Positions 8,711-16,717 of a stretch of 64,000 nt of DNA are shown here, in pieces. The notes beneath the pieces are model-generated. The model made no database searches and was not told where the DNA came from. It saw only the letters and a list, made by a program, of their open reading frames with translations. The stretch covers positions 62,001 to 126,000 of the forward strand of contig NZ_RCHN01000032.1 in assembly GCF_003671495.1 (NCBI RefSeq), read 5' to 3'. The position numbers and the translations under genes were made by a program. This DNA is from Ketobacter sp. (GTDB taxonomy: Bacteria > Pseudomonadota > Gammaproteobacteria > Pseudomonadales > Ketobacteraceae). Positions within the stretch are counted from its first letter, which is position 1, and every line of letters starts with the position of its first letter.

Positions 8711-10579
8711 ATGGTTCGTGTAGTTCCTGCCTTAACTTTGTTTATAACGATGGTGGTCAGTACTGTCGCCAGCGCCTATGACTTTCAACATTACGGTAAC
8801 GTCGGTATCTACTCTGCCGATGGCACCTATCTATCCGCCAAAATGAATGTGCCTGTGGGTGCGCCCGGGGAGAAGTTTCCGGTCATCATCTTCTGTAACA
8901 GCTGGGCACTGGGTGAGAGTGAATACGACCTGCAGGCGGATCTGTTTGCCGAGCAGGGTTATGTGACCCTGTCCTATGCCGCGCGCGGCTGGTACGGTTC
9001 CGGCGGCATGATTAACGCCACCGGCGCCAAGGACATGGAGGACATCAATGCCCTGGTGGACTACCTGGTGGCGCAGCCGGAAGTGGACGCGGACAACATC
9101 GGTATGACCGGGGTGTCCCTGGGGGGTGGTATGACCCTGATGGCGGCAGCCCACGAGCCGCGCATCAAAACCGTGGTCTCGTTCAGCGGCTGGACCAACA
9201 TTCTGGATTCCATGTATGGCGGCTGGGCTGACGACACCAGCAGCGGTCAGGGCCAGGCCACCCTGCGCAGCGCCTGGGCCGGTATCCTGATTTTTGCCGG
9301 TGACCTGATCGGCAACCTGGACCCCACCGTGGCGCAGATGCGCGATCGTCTGGCGGGTAACTACGAGCTGGACCAAGTGGCCGCCTGGGCCGCCGAACGC
9401 AGCGTGGAAACCTATGTGGACGAGTACAACGCCCGTCAAATCCCCGTGTACATGATCAACAACTACCAGGATCAGCTGTTCCAGGCCAACCAGATGGAGC
9501 GTTTCTTCAGCAAGCTGAACTACGACGCCAAGCGCATGGACATCAACAAGGGGATTCACATCACCGGTGAGATCGGCGGATTCATCAACATCGGTGGCAC
9601 CCTGGCGGATTTCATGAGCATCCTGGGGGATGGCCCCATCCGCAATGCGCTGACCGGTATCTTTGGTGCCCTGGACATCCAGCTGGGTGACATCTCCAAC
9701 AATGGTCCCTGGAAAAAAGCCCACCGTTGGTTCGACCACCACCTGAAAGGCATTGCCATTGATGTGGATGGTAACGAAATCATGGCGGAAGAAAAGATCC
9801 AGCTGAAAGACAAAGTGGCCAGCGGTCGCTTCAAAGACTGGGTTGCGCCGAGGGATTCCGCGAATGTAGTGGATCAGACTTTCTACTTCGACTATTCACG
9901 CTCCAGTATTTTCTCTCCCTACCGAACCGGCCTGAAAACCCAGACCGTGGGCAACAGTTCTTACAGCATCTACACCGGTAAAGACACCGATGCCACTACC
10001 GGTATGGATCTGCCCGGCAACCTGGACGGCTTTATTGATACCCTCGTGTCCTTCCTGCTGGACGACATCACGTTGACCTCTACCCTGGCCGGTCTGATGG
10101 AAGCTCACCTGGGCGACGTTCATCGCACTGCCAAGCTGGATGACTTCACTGAGTACTATGCCAATATCAGCTGCCCCCTGGGCTGCTACCGTGAAGCCGG
10201 CGTGAAATATGAAACCGGTACCTTCAACGAAGCCAAAGAGTTCGTAGGCGCCGCCAAAATGGATCTGTGGGTGGAACCCCAGTCTTCCGATGTGCACCTG
10301 GTGGCCTACGTCTACGAGATCCAGTCCGGTTGGGGTGCCAAGAACCGCCTGATCACCCATGCTCCGGTAACCCGTCGCGGTGTGGTGGCCGGTCAGCCCC
10401 TGCACATGACCTTCGACATGGTGTTCTCCAAGTTCACCACCGAACCCGGCAGCAAAATCGCGGTGGTGTTTGATACCGAAGATCCCCTGTACCAGAACGT
10501 TAACGGTTACAACAAGCGTGTCAAAATCCTGCACGGTGACGGTTACAATTCCAGCGTGACCCTGCCGTTCGCTAACTGA
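8711..10579 (+). CDS. Exported S15/CocE-like alpha/beta hydrolase
   Basis: 622 residues with a signal peptide (about residues 1-22, cleaving after VASA). The next 300 residues are an alpha/beta hydrolase of the X-Pro dipeptidyl-peptidase/CocE type: SYAARGWYGSGG (oxyanion region), and GVSLGG placing the nucleophile at Ser136, followed by a lid-like helical insert. The C-terminal 200 residues include MDLWVEPQSSDVHLVAYVYE, as in the jelly-roll domain of S15/CocE proteins. The substrate is unknown: an ester, amide or peptide outside the cytoplasm. It is monocistronic, with a long leader upstream and a hairpin directly downstream. An acylpeptide or lipid-ester hydrolase is an alternative label. 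Confidence 0.75.
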   Translation: MVRVVPALTLFITMVVSTVASAYDFQHYGNVGIYSADGTYLSAKMNVPVGAPGEKFPVIIFCNSWALGESEYDLQADLFAEQGYVTLSYAARGWYGSGGMINATGAKDMEDINALVDYLVAQPEVDADNIGMTGVSLGGGMTLMAAAHEPRIKTVVSFSGWTNILDSMYGGWADDTSSGQGQATLRSAWAGILIFAGDLIGNLDPTVAQMRDRLAGNYELDQVAAWAAERSVETYVDEYNARQIPVYMINNYQDQLFQANQMERFFSKLNYDAKRMDINKGIHITGEIGGFINIGGTLADFMSILGDGPIRNALTGIFGALDIQLGDISNNGPWKKAHRWFDHHLKGIAIDVDGNEIMAEEKIQLKDKVASGRFKDWVAPRDSANVVDQTFYFDYSRSSIFSPYRTGLKTQTVGNSSYSIYTGKDTDATTGMDLPGNLDGFIDTLVSFLLDDITLTSTLAGLMEAHLGDVHRTAKLDDFTEYYANISCPLGCYREAGVKYETGTFNEAKEFVGAAKMDLWVEPQSSDVHLVAYVYEIQSGWGAKNRLITHAPVTRRGVVAGQPLHMTFDMVFSKFTTEPGSKIAVVFDTEDPLYQNVNGYNKRVKILHGDGYNSSVTLPFAN

Positions 10580-10599
10580 TCCAAGCGCAACCAGCAACG

Positions 10600-10627
10600 G
10601 GGCGATCATGTGGAGGCATGATCGCCC
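10600..10627. terminator. Strong hairpin between convergent genes
   Basis: A perfect 11-bp stem (GGGCGATCATG and its complement) with a 6-base loop lies 20 bases after the hydrolase stop. It overlaps the last codons of the convergent adenylation gene. A short T run (TTTGCGTTT) follows on the plus strand. It is probably a shared terminator for both directions, although neither side has a long T tract. Confidence 0.6.
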
Positions 10628-12177
10628 TTTGCGTTTAACCAGTTCTGTAATTGCGCGTAATCCACCTTGCCGTTGGCGTTCAGCGGCAGGCTCTCCAGGG
10701 TGTGAATCCGGACGATCTGCATATACGCCGGCAGGTGCTCGCTGAGGCGGTCGCAAATGGTCTGCGTCGCAAGGGCAGGTTGCACCACAAAACCGACGAT
10801 GCTGCTGTAGAGCCCGTCGGATCGTTGGGGATAGGGCAGTACCGCCACCAGTTCGGTTGCGGCGGCCTGTCGCAAATGATGCTCCACATCCTGCAATTCC
10901 ACCCGGTAACCGTTGATCTTGACCTGACGGTCCAGGCGGCCCACGTACACTAAGCCCAGCTCCCCCTGTTGCAGCGCGCAATCCCCGGTGCGATACCAGC
11001 GCGAGGCCGGGCAATGGGGGAACACATGGTTCACAAAGGCCGCCGTGGTTCTCTCCGCGTCCGCCAGATAGCCTTGGGTCAGTTGCGATCCGGCCAGCCA
11101 GAGTTCGCCCTGTTCCCCCTCGGGTGCTTCATTACCCTCGGCGTCCACCACTTTGGCAAACTGGCCGGGATAGGGTGTGCCGATGGGGGCGACGCTCAAT
11201 GTCTGCCAGCGCGGGTCCTGCGGATTCATTTCAAAGGCGGTGATGGCGATGGTGGCTTCTGTGGGGCCATACAGATTTACCACTCTGGCATTAGGTGCCG
11301 CTGCCATCCAGGCGTGGACGGTGCTCACCGGCAGAGCCTCACCGCAGAAAAACGCGTACTGCAGTGAAGGCAGAACACCGGGCCGGAGCAGTCCGCTCTG
11401 TTTGGCGAGGCTGGCCATGCTGGGAACGGAAAACCAGACGTCGATGGCCTGGCGCCGCACGAACTGCAACGGCATCAGCAGGTCGGTCGCCGTGGGTACC
11501 ACCAGGCAACCGCCGTGATACCAACAGACAAACATGTCGTGCACCGAAAGGTCGAAGGTCAGATCAAACATCTGACTGCAGCGCAGCCCCGAGGGCAGGG
11601 GATAGAGGGCACTGAAATTCTGCAAATACGCAACCAGACAGGCTGCCGCCACCGGGATGCCCTTGGGCTGGCCGGTGGTGCCGGAGGTAAACAGCAAATA
11701 GGCGGCGTGATCGTTTGCCGGCGCAGGGTCGTGCACAGCACCCGTAACGAGCTCTGAAGTGATGGAATCCTGCAGCCCAAACACCTGCTCCAGCGCAGGG
11801 TGTTGACGTAAGGCAGCGGCCTGTTGTTGCTGATGCTGTTCCTGTTGCAGGTACTGCGCTTCCTCATCAACAATTAAAATGCGGGCTCCGGAAAGTGTCA
11901 GCATGCGCAGGTTGCGTGCCGCTGGAAATGATGGGTTCAACGGCACCCAGGTGCGCGACTCGGCGGCACAGGCCAGGACGGCGACGTAGGCGGTCAGGCT
12001 GCGGCTGGCATAGATCGCAACGGATGCGGATGGGGCACAGCGGCGCAGGGCGGCGCGCAGGCCGTTGACCCGGGCGTGTAATTGGGCGTAAGTGTAGGTG
12101 TTGCCCTGCACCACCAGTGCCGGTGCGTTCGGTGTGGCCGTGGCAGCGCGGCCAAAACTGATGGAATAGGGATTCAT
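10606..12177 (-). CDS. Stand-alone amino-acid adenylation enzyme (NRPS A domain / DltA-like)
   Basis: 523 residues comprising one adenylation domain with no carrier domain attached. Core motifs are LLFTSGTTGQPKG (A3), FDLSVHDMF (A4), NLYGPTEATI (A5), YRTGD (A7), GRLDRQVKINGYRVEL (A8) and NANGKVDY (A10, catalytic Lys). The conserved A4 Asp that binds an alpha-amino group is present, so an amino acid or imino acid is the likely substrate. By-eye alignment to PheA gives the pocket residues D-L-H-F-F-C-L-I-A-K; this does not match a code I can name with confidence, though the D-L-x-[FY] start and L-[IV]-x-K end recall stand-alone prolyl ligases. It presumably loads one of the two free carrier proteins at 13133-13360 or 15612-15857. 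It lies beyond an oppositely oriented transporter gene, so it has its own promoter. Confidence 0.85.
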   Translation of the reverse strand: MNPYSISFGRAATATPNAPALVVQGNTYTYAQLHARVNGLRAALRRCAPSASVAIYASRSLTAYVAVLACAAESRTWVPLNPSFPAARNLRMLTLSGARILIVDEEAQYLQQEQHQQQQAAALRQHPALEQVFGLQDSITSELVTGAVHDPAPANDHAAYLLFTSGTTGQPKGIPVAAACLVAYLQNFSALYPLPSGLRCSQMFDLTFDLSVHDMFVCWYHGGCLVVPTATDLLMPLQFVRRQAIDVWFSVPSMASLAKQSGLLRPGVLPSLQYAFFCGEALPVSTVHAWMAAAPNARVVNLYGPTEATIAITAFEMNPQDPRWQTLSVAPIGTPYPGQFAKVVDAEGNEAPEGEQGELWLAGSQLTQGYLADAERTTAAFVNHVFPHCPASRWYRTGDCALQQGELGLVYVGRLDRQVKINGYRVELQDVEHHLRQAAATELVAVLPYPQRSDGLYSSIVGFVVQPALATQTICDRLSEHLPAYMQIVRIHTLESLPLNANGKVDYAQLQNWLNAKGDHAST

Positions 12178-12233
12178 ACGCTATGCTAACAACTCATCAT
12201 AGATAAAATATAGTGTGTTCAGGGGAGTCCGCA

Positions 12234-13127
12234 ATGGAACAGGATGTCGTCGGCACGTACCTGGTGCCCGCGGTGTTGGCGGTGATGATGGTGGGAATGG
12301 GCATGACCCTGCAGGCTGCCGATTTTCGCCGTTTGCTGGCTTACCCCAAAGCAGTGGTCACCGGGCTTTGCGCCCAGGTGTTGTTGTTGCCGGCGTTGGG
12401 CTGGTTGATTGTGACGGCGTTGCAGCTGCCGCCGGAGTTTGCCGTCGGGGTCATGATCATCAGCTTCTGCCCTGGTGGCGTGGGTTCCAATTTGCTGGCG
12501 TTGATCGCGCGGGCCGATACGGCGTTGTCCGTCACCCTGACCGGTATCAGTAATCTGCTGTTGATCCTGAGCCTGCCCTGGTGGGTGAACCTGTCATTGC
12601 GAACCTTTCTGCCCGGTGAACAGGCGATCCTGTTGCCGGTGGGCAAAACCATTCTCAGCACCGCACTGATTACGGTGGTGCCCATCCTGATCGGGATGTG
12701 GGTGCGGCACCTGGCGGGTGCGGTGGCGCAGCGGGCGGAAAACGGATTCCGGATTTTTTCGGGATTGTTCCTGGGGGTGTTGATGCTGAGCATCGCCATT
12801 AAAAACCGGGATGTGATTATTGAGGCGCTGTGGAGCCTGGGCCCGGCCATTGTGGCGTTGAATCTCGGCTCCATGCTGATGGGCTTGGTGCTGGCATCGC
12901 TGCTGCAACTGAGGATGAGTCAGCGCACCACCATCGCCATCGAAACCGGTTTTCAGAATGCGGCGCTGGCAATACTGGTGACCACCACCTTTCTGCAGAA
13001 TCCCAGAATGGCCCTGGCCCCGGTGTTCTACGGCGGGGTAATGTTTGTGGGCGCGTTTGCGTTGATTGGCCTGTTGCGGGCGACCCGAATGGCGCCATCC
13101 AAACGCCACGCCGACGTCAAGCTCTGA
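12234..13127 (+). CDS. Bile acid:sodium symporter (BASS) family transporter
   Basis: 297 residues with about nine to ten hydrophobic helices. The family signatures CPGGVGSNLLALIARAD (first crossover motif) and ETGFQNAALAI (second crossover, E-x-G-x-Q-N) are present. BASS proteins move organic anions, including bile acids, pyruvate and pantoate, with sodium. The start at 12234 has AGGGGAG seven bases upstream; the frame opens at 12213. It is divergent from the adenylation gene with only 56 bases between starts and convergent with the carrier-protein gene (5 bases apart). It therefore sits between biosynthetic genes and may take up a precursor or move the product. Confidence 0.85.
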   Translation: MEQDVVGTYLVPAVLAVMMVGMGMTLQAADFRRLLAYPKAVVTGLCAQVLLLPALGWLIVTALQLPPEFAVGVMIISFCPGGVGSNLLALIARADTALSVTLTGISNLLLILSLPWWVNLSLRTFLPGEQAILLPVGKTILSTALITVVPILIGMWVRHLAGAVAQRAENGFRIFSGLFLGVLMLSIAIKNRDVIIEALWSLGPAIVALNLGSMLMGLVLASLLQLRMSQRTTIAIETGFQNAALAILVTTTFLQNPRMALAPVFYGGVMFVGAFALIGLLRATRMAPSKRHADVKL

Positions 13128-13132
13128 TCCCC

Positions 13133-13360
13133 TCAGGCTAATTTGGCTGCACACACATCCAGTAGTTGGCCCACGGTTTTCACGCCGTCCAGATCCTCCT
13201 GCACCAGGGTGATGTTCAACGCTTCCTGCAGCGCGATCACCATCTCAATAAGGGCAAAAGAATCCACCACCAGATCGGTGAGGATGGACGTTTCGGTGAC
13301 GCGGCCGGCGTCCACATTCAACAACTGAACCAAGTGCTGGATGATGTCGGTACGTTGCAT
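13133..13360 (-). CDS. Acyl/peptidyl carrier protein (first copy)
   Basis: 75 residues. The four-helix carrier fold is visible, with the attachment site LVVDSFALIEMVIALQEA: the Ser of DSF would receive the phosphopantetheine arm. The Leu usually following the Ser is Phe here. The last gene of the minus-strand operon, 11 bases after the ferritin-like gene. It could carry the aminoacyl group loaded by the adenylation enzyme at 10606-12177; which of the two carriers serves which enzyme cannot be told from sequence. Confidence 0.85.
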   Translation of the reverse strand: MQRTDIIQHLVQLLNVDAGRVTETSILTDLVVDSFALIEMVIALQEALNITLVQEDLDGVKTVGQLLDVCAAKLA

Positions 13361-13371
13361 TCAGGGTGTCC

Positions 13372-13935
13372 TCAAAAAGCGTAATTCTGTTTGTCCAGTA
13401 TATGCCCGATGCGTTCTTCGTGTTCGGTCACAAAGCGCTCGTAGACGGCCTCGTCGGCCTGGCGATAGTGCTCGTAGGTTTTGCGCACCCGCTCGGCCCC
13501 GAAACTCTCTTCCAGCCCTTTCAGGGCTTCGCCCACCCAATGGATGTGCCACTTTTCGTCTTCCATGATGGTGTTGATGGTGGCCTTGATGGCGGGGTGC
13601 ACATCCTTGACCCGGCCATGGCGGGCATACTGGGAGATGATCCGCCGCTCGAACACCTGGGTGAGGGACAGGATCTCCATGATGTTGGTGGGCATGCCGG
13701 CCGCCTCCAGATACTGATCCTGGTAGGCAAAGGTCATCTTCAGGGGCTCCAGGCCCATCTCGTCCAGGGCTTTGGTCCAGTACCAGGCGTGCTGACTTTC
13801 GTCAGCAAAATGCTTGGTCAGATCATGCTGGATCGGTCCGGCGGGCAGTGTCTTGGCCAGGCGCGCAAAAAACTGGGCGCCGGAAATTTCGGAGTGGCGA
13901 TAAAAGCTCAGTATCCAGCGGTCATGCTCGGTCAT
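13372..13935 (-). CDS. Ferritin-like di-iron protein
   Basis: 187 residues, all-helical, soluble. A full set of di-iron ligands is visible in ferritin-like spacing: Glu16, Glu46 with His49 (DESQH), Glu96, and Glu127 with His130 (EDEKWH). This is the rubrerythrin/ferritin-like oxidase pattern, so an oxygen-activating or oxidase role is likely. No storage-ferritin or DNA-binding features are seen. It follows the phosphopantetheinyl transferase by 3 bases and precedes a carrier-protein gene, so the substrate may be carrier-bound. It does not resemble the AurF-like protein of the same operon in sequence, so the operon has two different di-iron enzymes. Confidence 0.75.
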   Translation of the reverse strand: MTEHDRWILSFYRHSEISGAQFFARLAKTLPAGPIQHDLTKHFADESQHAWYWTKALDEMGLEPLKMTFAYQDQYLEAAGMPTNIMEILSLTQVFERRIISQYARHGRVKDVHPAIKATINTIMEDEKWHIHWVGEALKGLEESFGAERVRKTYEHYRQADEAVYERFVTEHEERIGHILDKQNYAF

Positions 13936-13938
13936 GGT

Positions 13939-14502
13939 TTAGTTCTCCATTTTGATCGCCACCGACAGCACGCCGTCAGCAACGTCCATACTCAAATAAC
14001 GAAAATGTGCGACACCATCGGCGGTGACCAGCCGCGCCCGGCCGAACGCCTGGCTCGGTTGCTGCAGCTCATAGGCGGTCACCCAGCGTTGCTGGCCACC
14101 GCGGTCCGCTTTGAAACAGGCTTCCTTGACGGTCCAGATGCGCAGTAGCCGGCGTGCGCAGTCTGCCGATGCGGCGGCCATCTGATGGCGCTCCCGCGTG
14201 GTCAATAGGATGGCGTGGTGCCGGTGATCCAGTGCGCGCCAGGGTTCATAGTCGATACCCACGCCGCTGAAACCGGCACCCTTCATGGCCAGCGCAAACA
14301 GGGAATGGCCGGCGTGGGTCAGGGAGTGATCCAACTGCCCGGCGCGAATCGGTTGGTGCGGCCACGAGGGTTGCCCCAGCCAACGCTGTATCTGCTTCAT
14401 CACGGCGGCGCGGGGCTCTGTGGTGCTGTGCTGGTGCCACAGTTGAAGGTTAACAGGGAAGCGCCGCATGATGCGTTGCTCAAGCAGGGTCATGCGCTGC
14501 AT
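13939..14502 (-). CDS. 4'-phosphopantetheinyl transferase (Sfp/EntD-like)
   Basis: 187 residues. The superfamily motifs are GVGIDYEPW (Mg/CoA site, normally GVDIE), and the second motif WTVKEACFKA (normally W-x-x-K-E-A-x-x-K). GHSLFALAM upstream resembles the SxS-H motif region. It would convert the apo forms of the two carrier proteins in this operon to holo forms using coenzyme A. The start overlaps the stop of the reductase gene (TGATG). A dedicated transferase within the operon supports the carrier-protein calls. Confidence 0.85.
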   Translation of the reverse strand: MQRMTLLEQRIMRRFPVNLQLWHQHSTTEPRAAVMKQIQRWLGQPSWPHQPIRAGQLDHSLTHAGHSLFALAMKGAGFSGVGIDYEPWRALDHRHHAILLTTRERHQMAAASADCARRLLRIWTVKEACFKADRGGQQRWVTAYELQQPSQAFGRARLVTADGVAHFRYLSMDVADGVLSVAIKMEN

Positions 14503-15608
14503 CAGGGTTCACGCCCCCATTTGGTGTGAATCAGGGTTTGCACCGTGGCGGCCAGCAGCGCCGTGGGATCGGGGGCCTGGTAGTGATCCAGGGCGGCCCG
14601 CAGGTTGTCGTTGTGAAAGGCCTTGTGGATGAACAGTTGTTGGGCGAAGGGCCGAATGCTTTCCACTGCTTGCGACACCACCTGGGCCGAGAGCCCTTTC
14701 AATTCGTTGGCCAGCATCTCAAACATCTCGAACTCGGTGAGCAGGGGCGGCAGGATGCGGCGTTTGCGGAAGCCTGCATCGGTGCCGAATTCGCGGAAGC
14801 AAACCGCCAGCATCTGACCCAGTGCCAGGGATTCCGTCTCGGTATGACAGACGTGAAAGATCTGCCGCTGGGCTATGGGTTTTACACTCAGCTCGGCGAT
14901 GGCATTTCCCACAAATTTGCCGGTGACCATATAGATGGGGGTGTCGGCCAGGCCGGGCATGGTGGAGATCAATCCGTAGAACAACAGGCGCATGGTGTTG
15001 TGGAATACGTTGTACTGCATCACGGTGCCGGCTGCGTCGTGGGCCATCACGGTGGACGGGCGGTAAATATGCCACGGCAGGTCATCAAATTCGTGCAGCA
15101 AAATGTTTTCTGCCTCGCACTTGGAACGCTCGTAATGGTTGGCAAAAGGGCCATCGGCAGGCATGGGCTGCTCGGCAATACCGCCTTGCGCCAGGCCGGC
15201 CACATAGGTGGTGCTGACGTAACAGAAGCGTTGCAGATGCGGGCAGCGGCGGGCGAAGGCCAATACCTTGCGAGTACCGTCGCGGTTCACGGCGTCCGCC
15301 CGCTCCCGGGTGACGTTGAACTCGGTGACGGCAGCCACATGAATGATGCGCTGAATCGGCTCTGGATCGATGCTGTCCAGGGGTGCCTCGTTCTGCAGAT
15401 TGCCGTAGCAGACCTGGATGCGTTCCCCGTGGGCAGCGTGCTGCTGGTGAAGGTGGGCGCGTTTGGCTTCGAGCTCGGCGTCATGATCGGCGCGCACCCA
15501 CAACATCAATCGCGCATCGGTGTGTTCCAATAACCACGTGCTGATCAGGCTGCCGATGTAGCCGTCTGCGCCGGTGATCAGAATGGTCTCTGCCATGGTG
15601 GTGCTCAT
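14502..15608 (-). CDS. Thioester-reductase-like NAD(P)-dependent oxidoreductase
   Basis: 368 residues. The Rossmann motif ITGADGYIGS is at the N-terminus, with YVSTTYVAG and the catalytic HYERSKCEAE (Y-x-x-x-K) further on, and FHNTMRLLFYGLISTMP in the substrate half. This is the extended-SDR architecture of the terminal reductase domains of NRPSs and carboxylic acid reductases, here as a free protein. It would reductively release a carrier-bound thioester as an aldehyde or alcohol. It is three bases after the carrier gene at 15612-15857 and overlaps the transferase gene. An unrelated epimerase-type activity is less likely given the carriers next door. Confidence 0.8.
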   Translation of the reverse strand: MSTTMAETILITGADGYIGSLISTWLLEHTDARLMLWVRADHDAELEAKRAHLHQQHAAHGERIQVCYGNLQNEAPLDSIDPEPIQRIIHVAAVTEFNVTRERADAVNRDGTRKVLAFARRCPHLQRFCYVSTTYVAGLAQGGIAEQPMPADGPFANHYERSKCEAENILLHEFDDLPWHIYRPSTVMAHDAAGTVMQYNVFHNTMRLLFYGLISTMPGLADTPIYMVTGKFVGNAIAELSVKPIAQRQIFHVCHTETESLALGQMLAVCFREFGTDAGFRKRRILPPLLTEFEMFEMLANELKGLSAQVVSQAVESIRPFAQQLFIHKAFHNDNLRAALDHYQAPDPTALLAATVQTLIHTKWGREP

Positions 15609-15611
15609 CCG

Positions 15612-15857
15612 TTACTCTGGGGTGGCAGCAAAGGCTGCGCAGATGGTATTGAGGGAATGAAAGTTTTCCGGTCGTACCTGGTCGATGTCCACCGGCTGAC
15701 CCTGCACGTGTTCCAGAAACAGAATCAGATCCATCAGTTGGATGGAGCTGAGAATTTTTTGTTCCAGCAATGGGGTTTCGTCCGTCAGCGTGGCGCCGTC
15801 CACCGCTGGATTGGTGGACAGTATCCATTCCCGAACCTGGTGTTTGAGGGTGCTCAT
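15612..15857 (-). CDS. Acyl/peptidyl carrier protein (second copy)
   Basis: 81 residues starting at the ATG at 15857, which overlaps the stop of the AurF-like gene by ATGA. Helix II carries LLEQKILSSIQLMDLILFLE, aligning with the usual DSL-x-x-x-E-L site; the attachment Ser is the second Ser of LSSI and the preceding Asp is replaced by Ser. The rest fits a carrier protein (VDGATLTDETPL before, VRPENFHSLNTI after). It lies between the N-oxygenase and the reductase, so both may act on its cargo. Weaker match than the first copy, but size, fold and context agree. Confidence 0.78.
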   Translation of the reverse strand: MSTLKHQVREWILSTNPAVDGATLTDETPLLEQKILSSIQLMDLILFLEHVQGQPVDIDQVRPENFHSLNTICAAFAATPE

Positions 15858-16717
15858 AGGGCGGGTCGCTCCGTCATCATGCCGTGCTCTAAAAAATAGT
15901 TGATGCAATTCGCAGACACCGCTTCCCGATGGGCGCGGCAGGCCGGAGCAGACCAGGCTTTCTGGTACAGTGCGTAACTGTTGTCGAAACCGGCATCGGC
16001 ATAAACTGCGGGGTTATAGTATTCACGCCAGGTGGACACAATATAGTTGGACAGATAAGCCTGCACCCCGGCCAGGGTCTGTTCGTTCCAGGTGGGTGCC
16101 CACTGTTCGAACAGACTTTTACTCAGTTCACGCCCGAATGCCAGGTGGCGGGCTTCGTCGTTGTGATGGTACTGGTTGATGTGCTGAACCAGGGGATGCA
16201 GGCGCTCATCTTTGCCCATGGCCATGTTGTAGTGATCCACCAGCTCTTCAAAAATCACCACTTTGGCAAAAAACAGGAAGTCTGCTTCCCCCTTGGCGTA
16301 GTCACGGGGCAGGGCCATTTTTTTATCGGCGTAGACTTTCTTGCCGTAGCGGTGACAAAAAGTACCGAAGACCGTCATGTGCTTGTTTTCTTCATCCAGA
16401 AAGTGATGCAGGTATTCGGACAGCTCAGGACTCCAGTTCATATAGTACAGGTGTTCCGCCAGGCCACCGATCAAGGCCTTTTCGCCGTGGATGTTGATGC
16501 CAAAAAAATTTACTGCTTCCCAGAAGGCCAATTGCTTTTGCTGCGGTTCGTTTAAGGCTGCGTACTCTTCCAGGCCATAGAGCGAAATCAGTTCCGGCGC
16601 AAAATGCCATTGATCCATGGGCAGGTCCTGCGGCCACTGGAATTCCGCATAGGGGTTGTTGTAGCGCTTGACGGAAGCATCACTCAACTTGCGCGCGATT
16701 CGGGCCAGTCGTTCCAT
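15854..16717 (-). CDS. AurF-type di-iron N-oxygenase
   Basis: 287 residues, helical. All seven metal ligands of AurF (E101, E136, H139, E196, H223, E227, H230) have counterparts with near-identical spacing: Glu79, Glu110, His113, Glu157, His184, Glu188 and His191, in the motifs DEENKH, EELVDHY and HHNDEARH. AurF and CmlI oxidise arylamines to nitro groups; relatives in mgo/pvf/ham clusters oxidise amino-acid nitrogen. The likely substrate here is the amine of a carrier-bound amino acid, judged from context. It is translationally coupled on both sides: TGATG with the KAS III gene and ATGA with the carrier gene. Confidence 0.85.
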   Translation of the reverse strand: MERLARIARKLSDASVKRYNNPYAEFQWPQDLPMDQWHFAPELISLYGLEEYAALNEPQQKQLAFWEAVNFFGINIHGEKALIGGLAEHLYYMNWSPELSEYLHHFLDEENKHMTVFGTFCHRYGKKVYADKKMALPRDYAKGEADFLFFAKVVIFEELVDHYNMAMGKDERLHPLVQHINQYHHNDEARHLAFGRELSKSLFEQWAPTWNEQTLAGVQAYLSNYIVSTWREYYNPAVYADAGFDNSYALYQKAWSAPACRAHREAVSANCINYFLEHGMMTERPAL

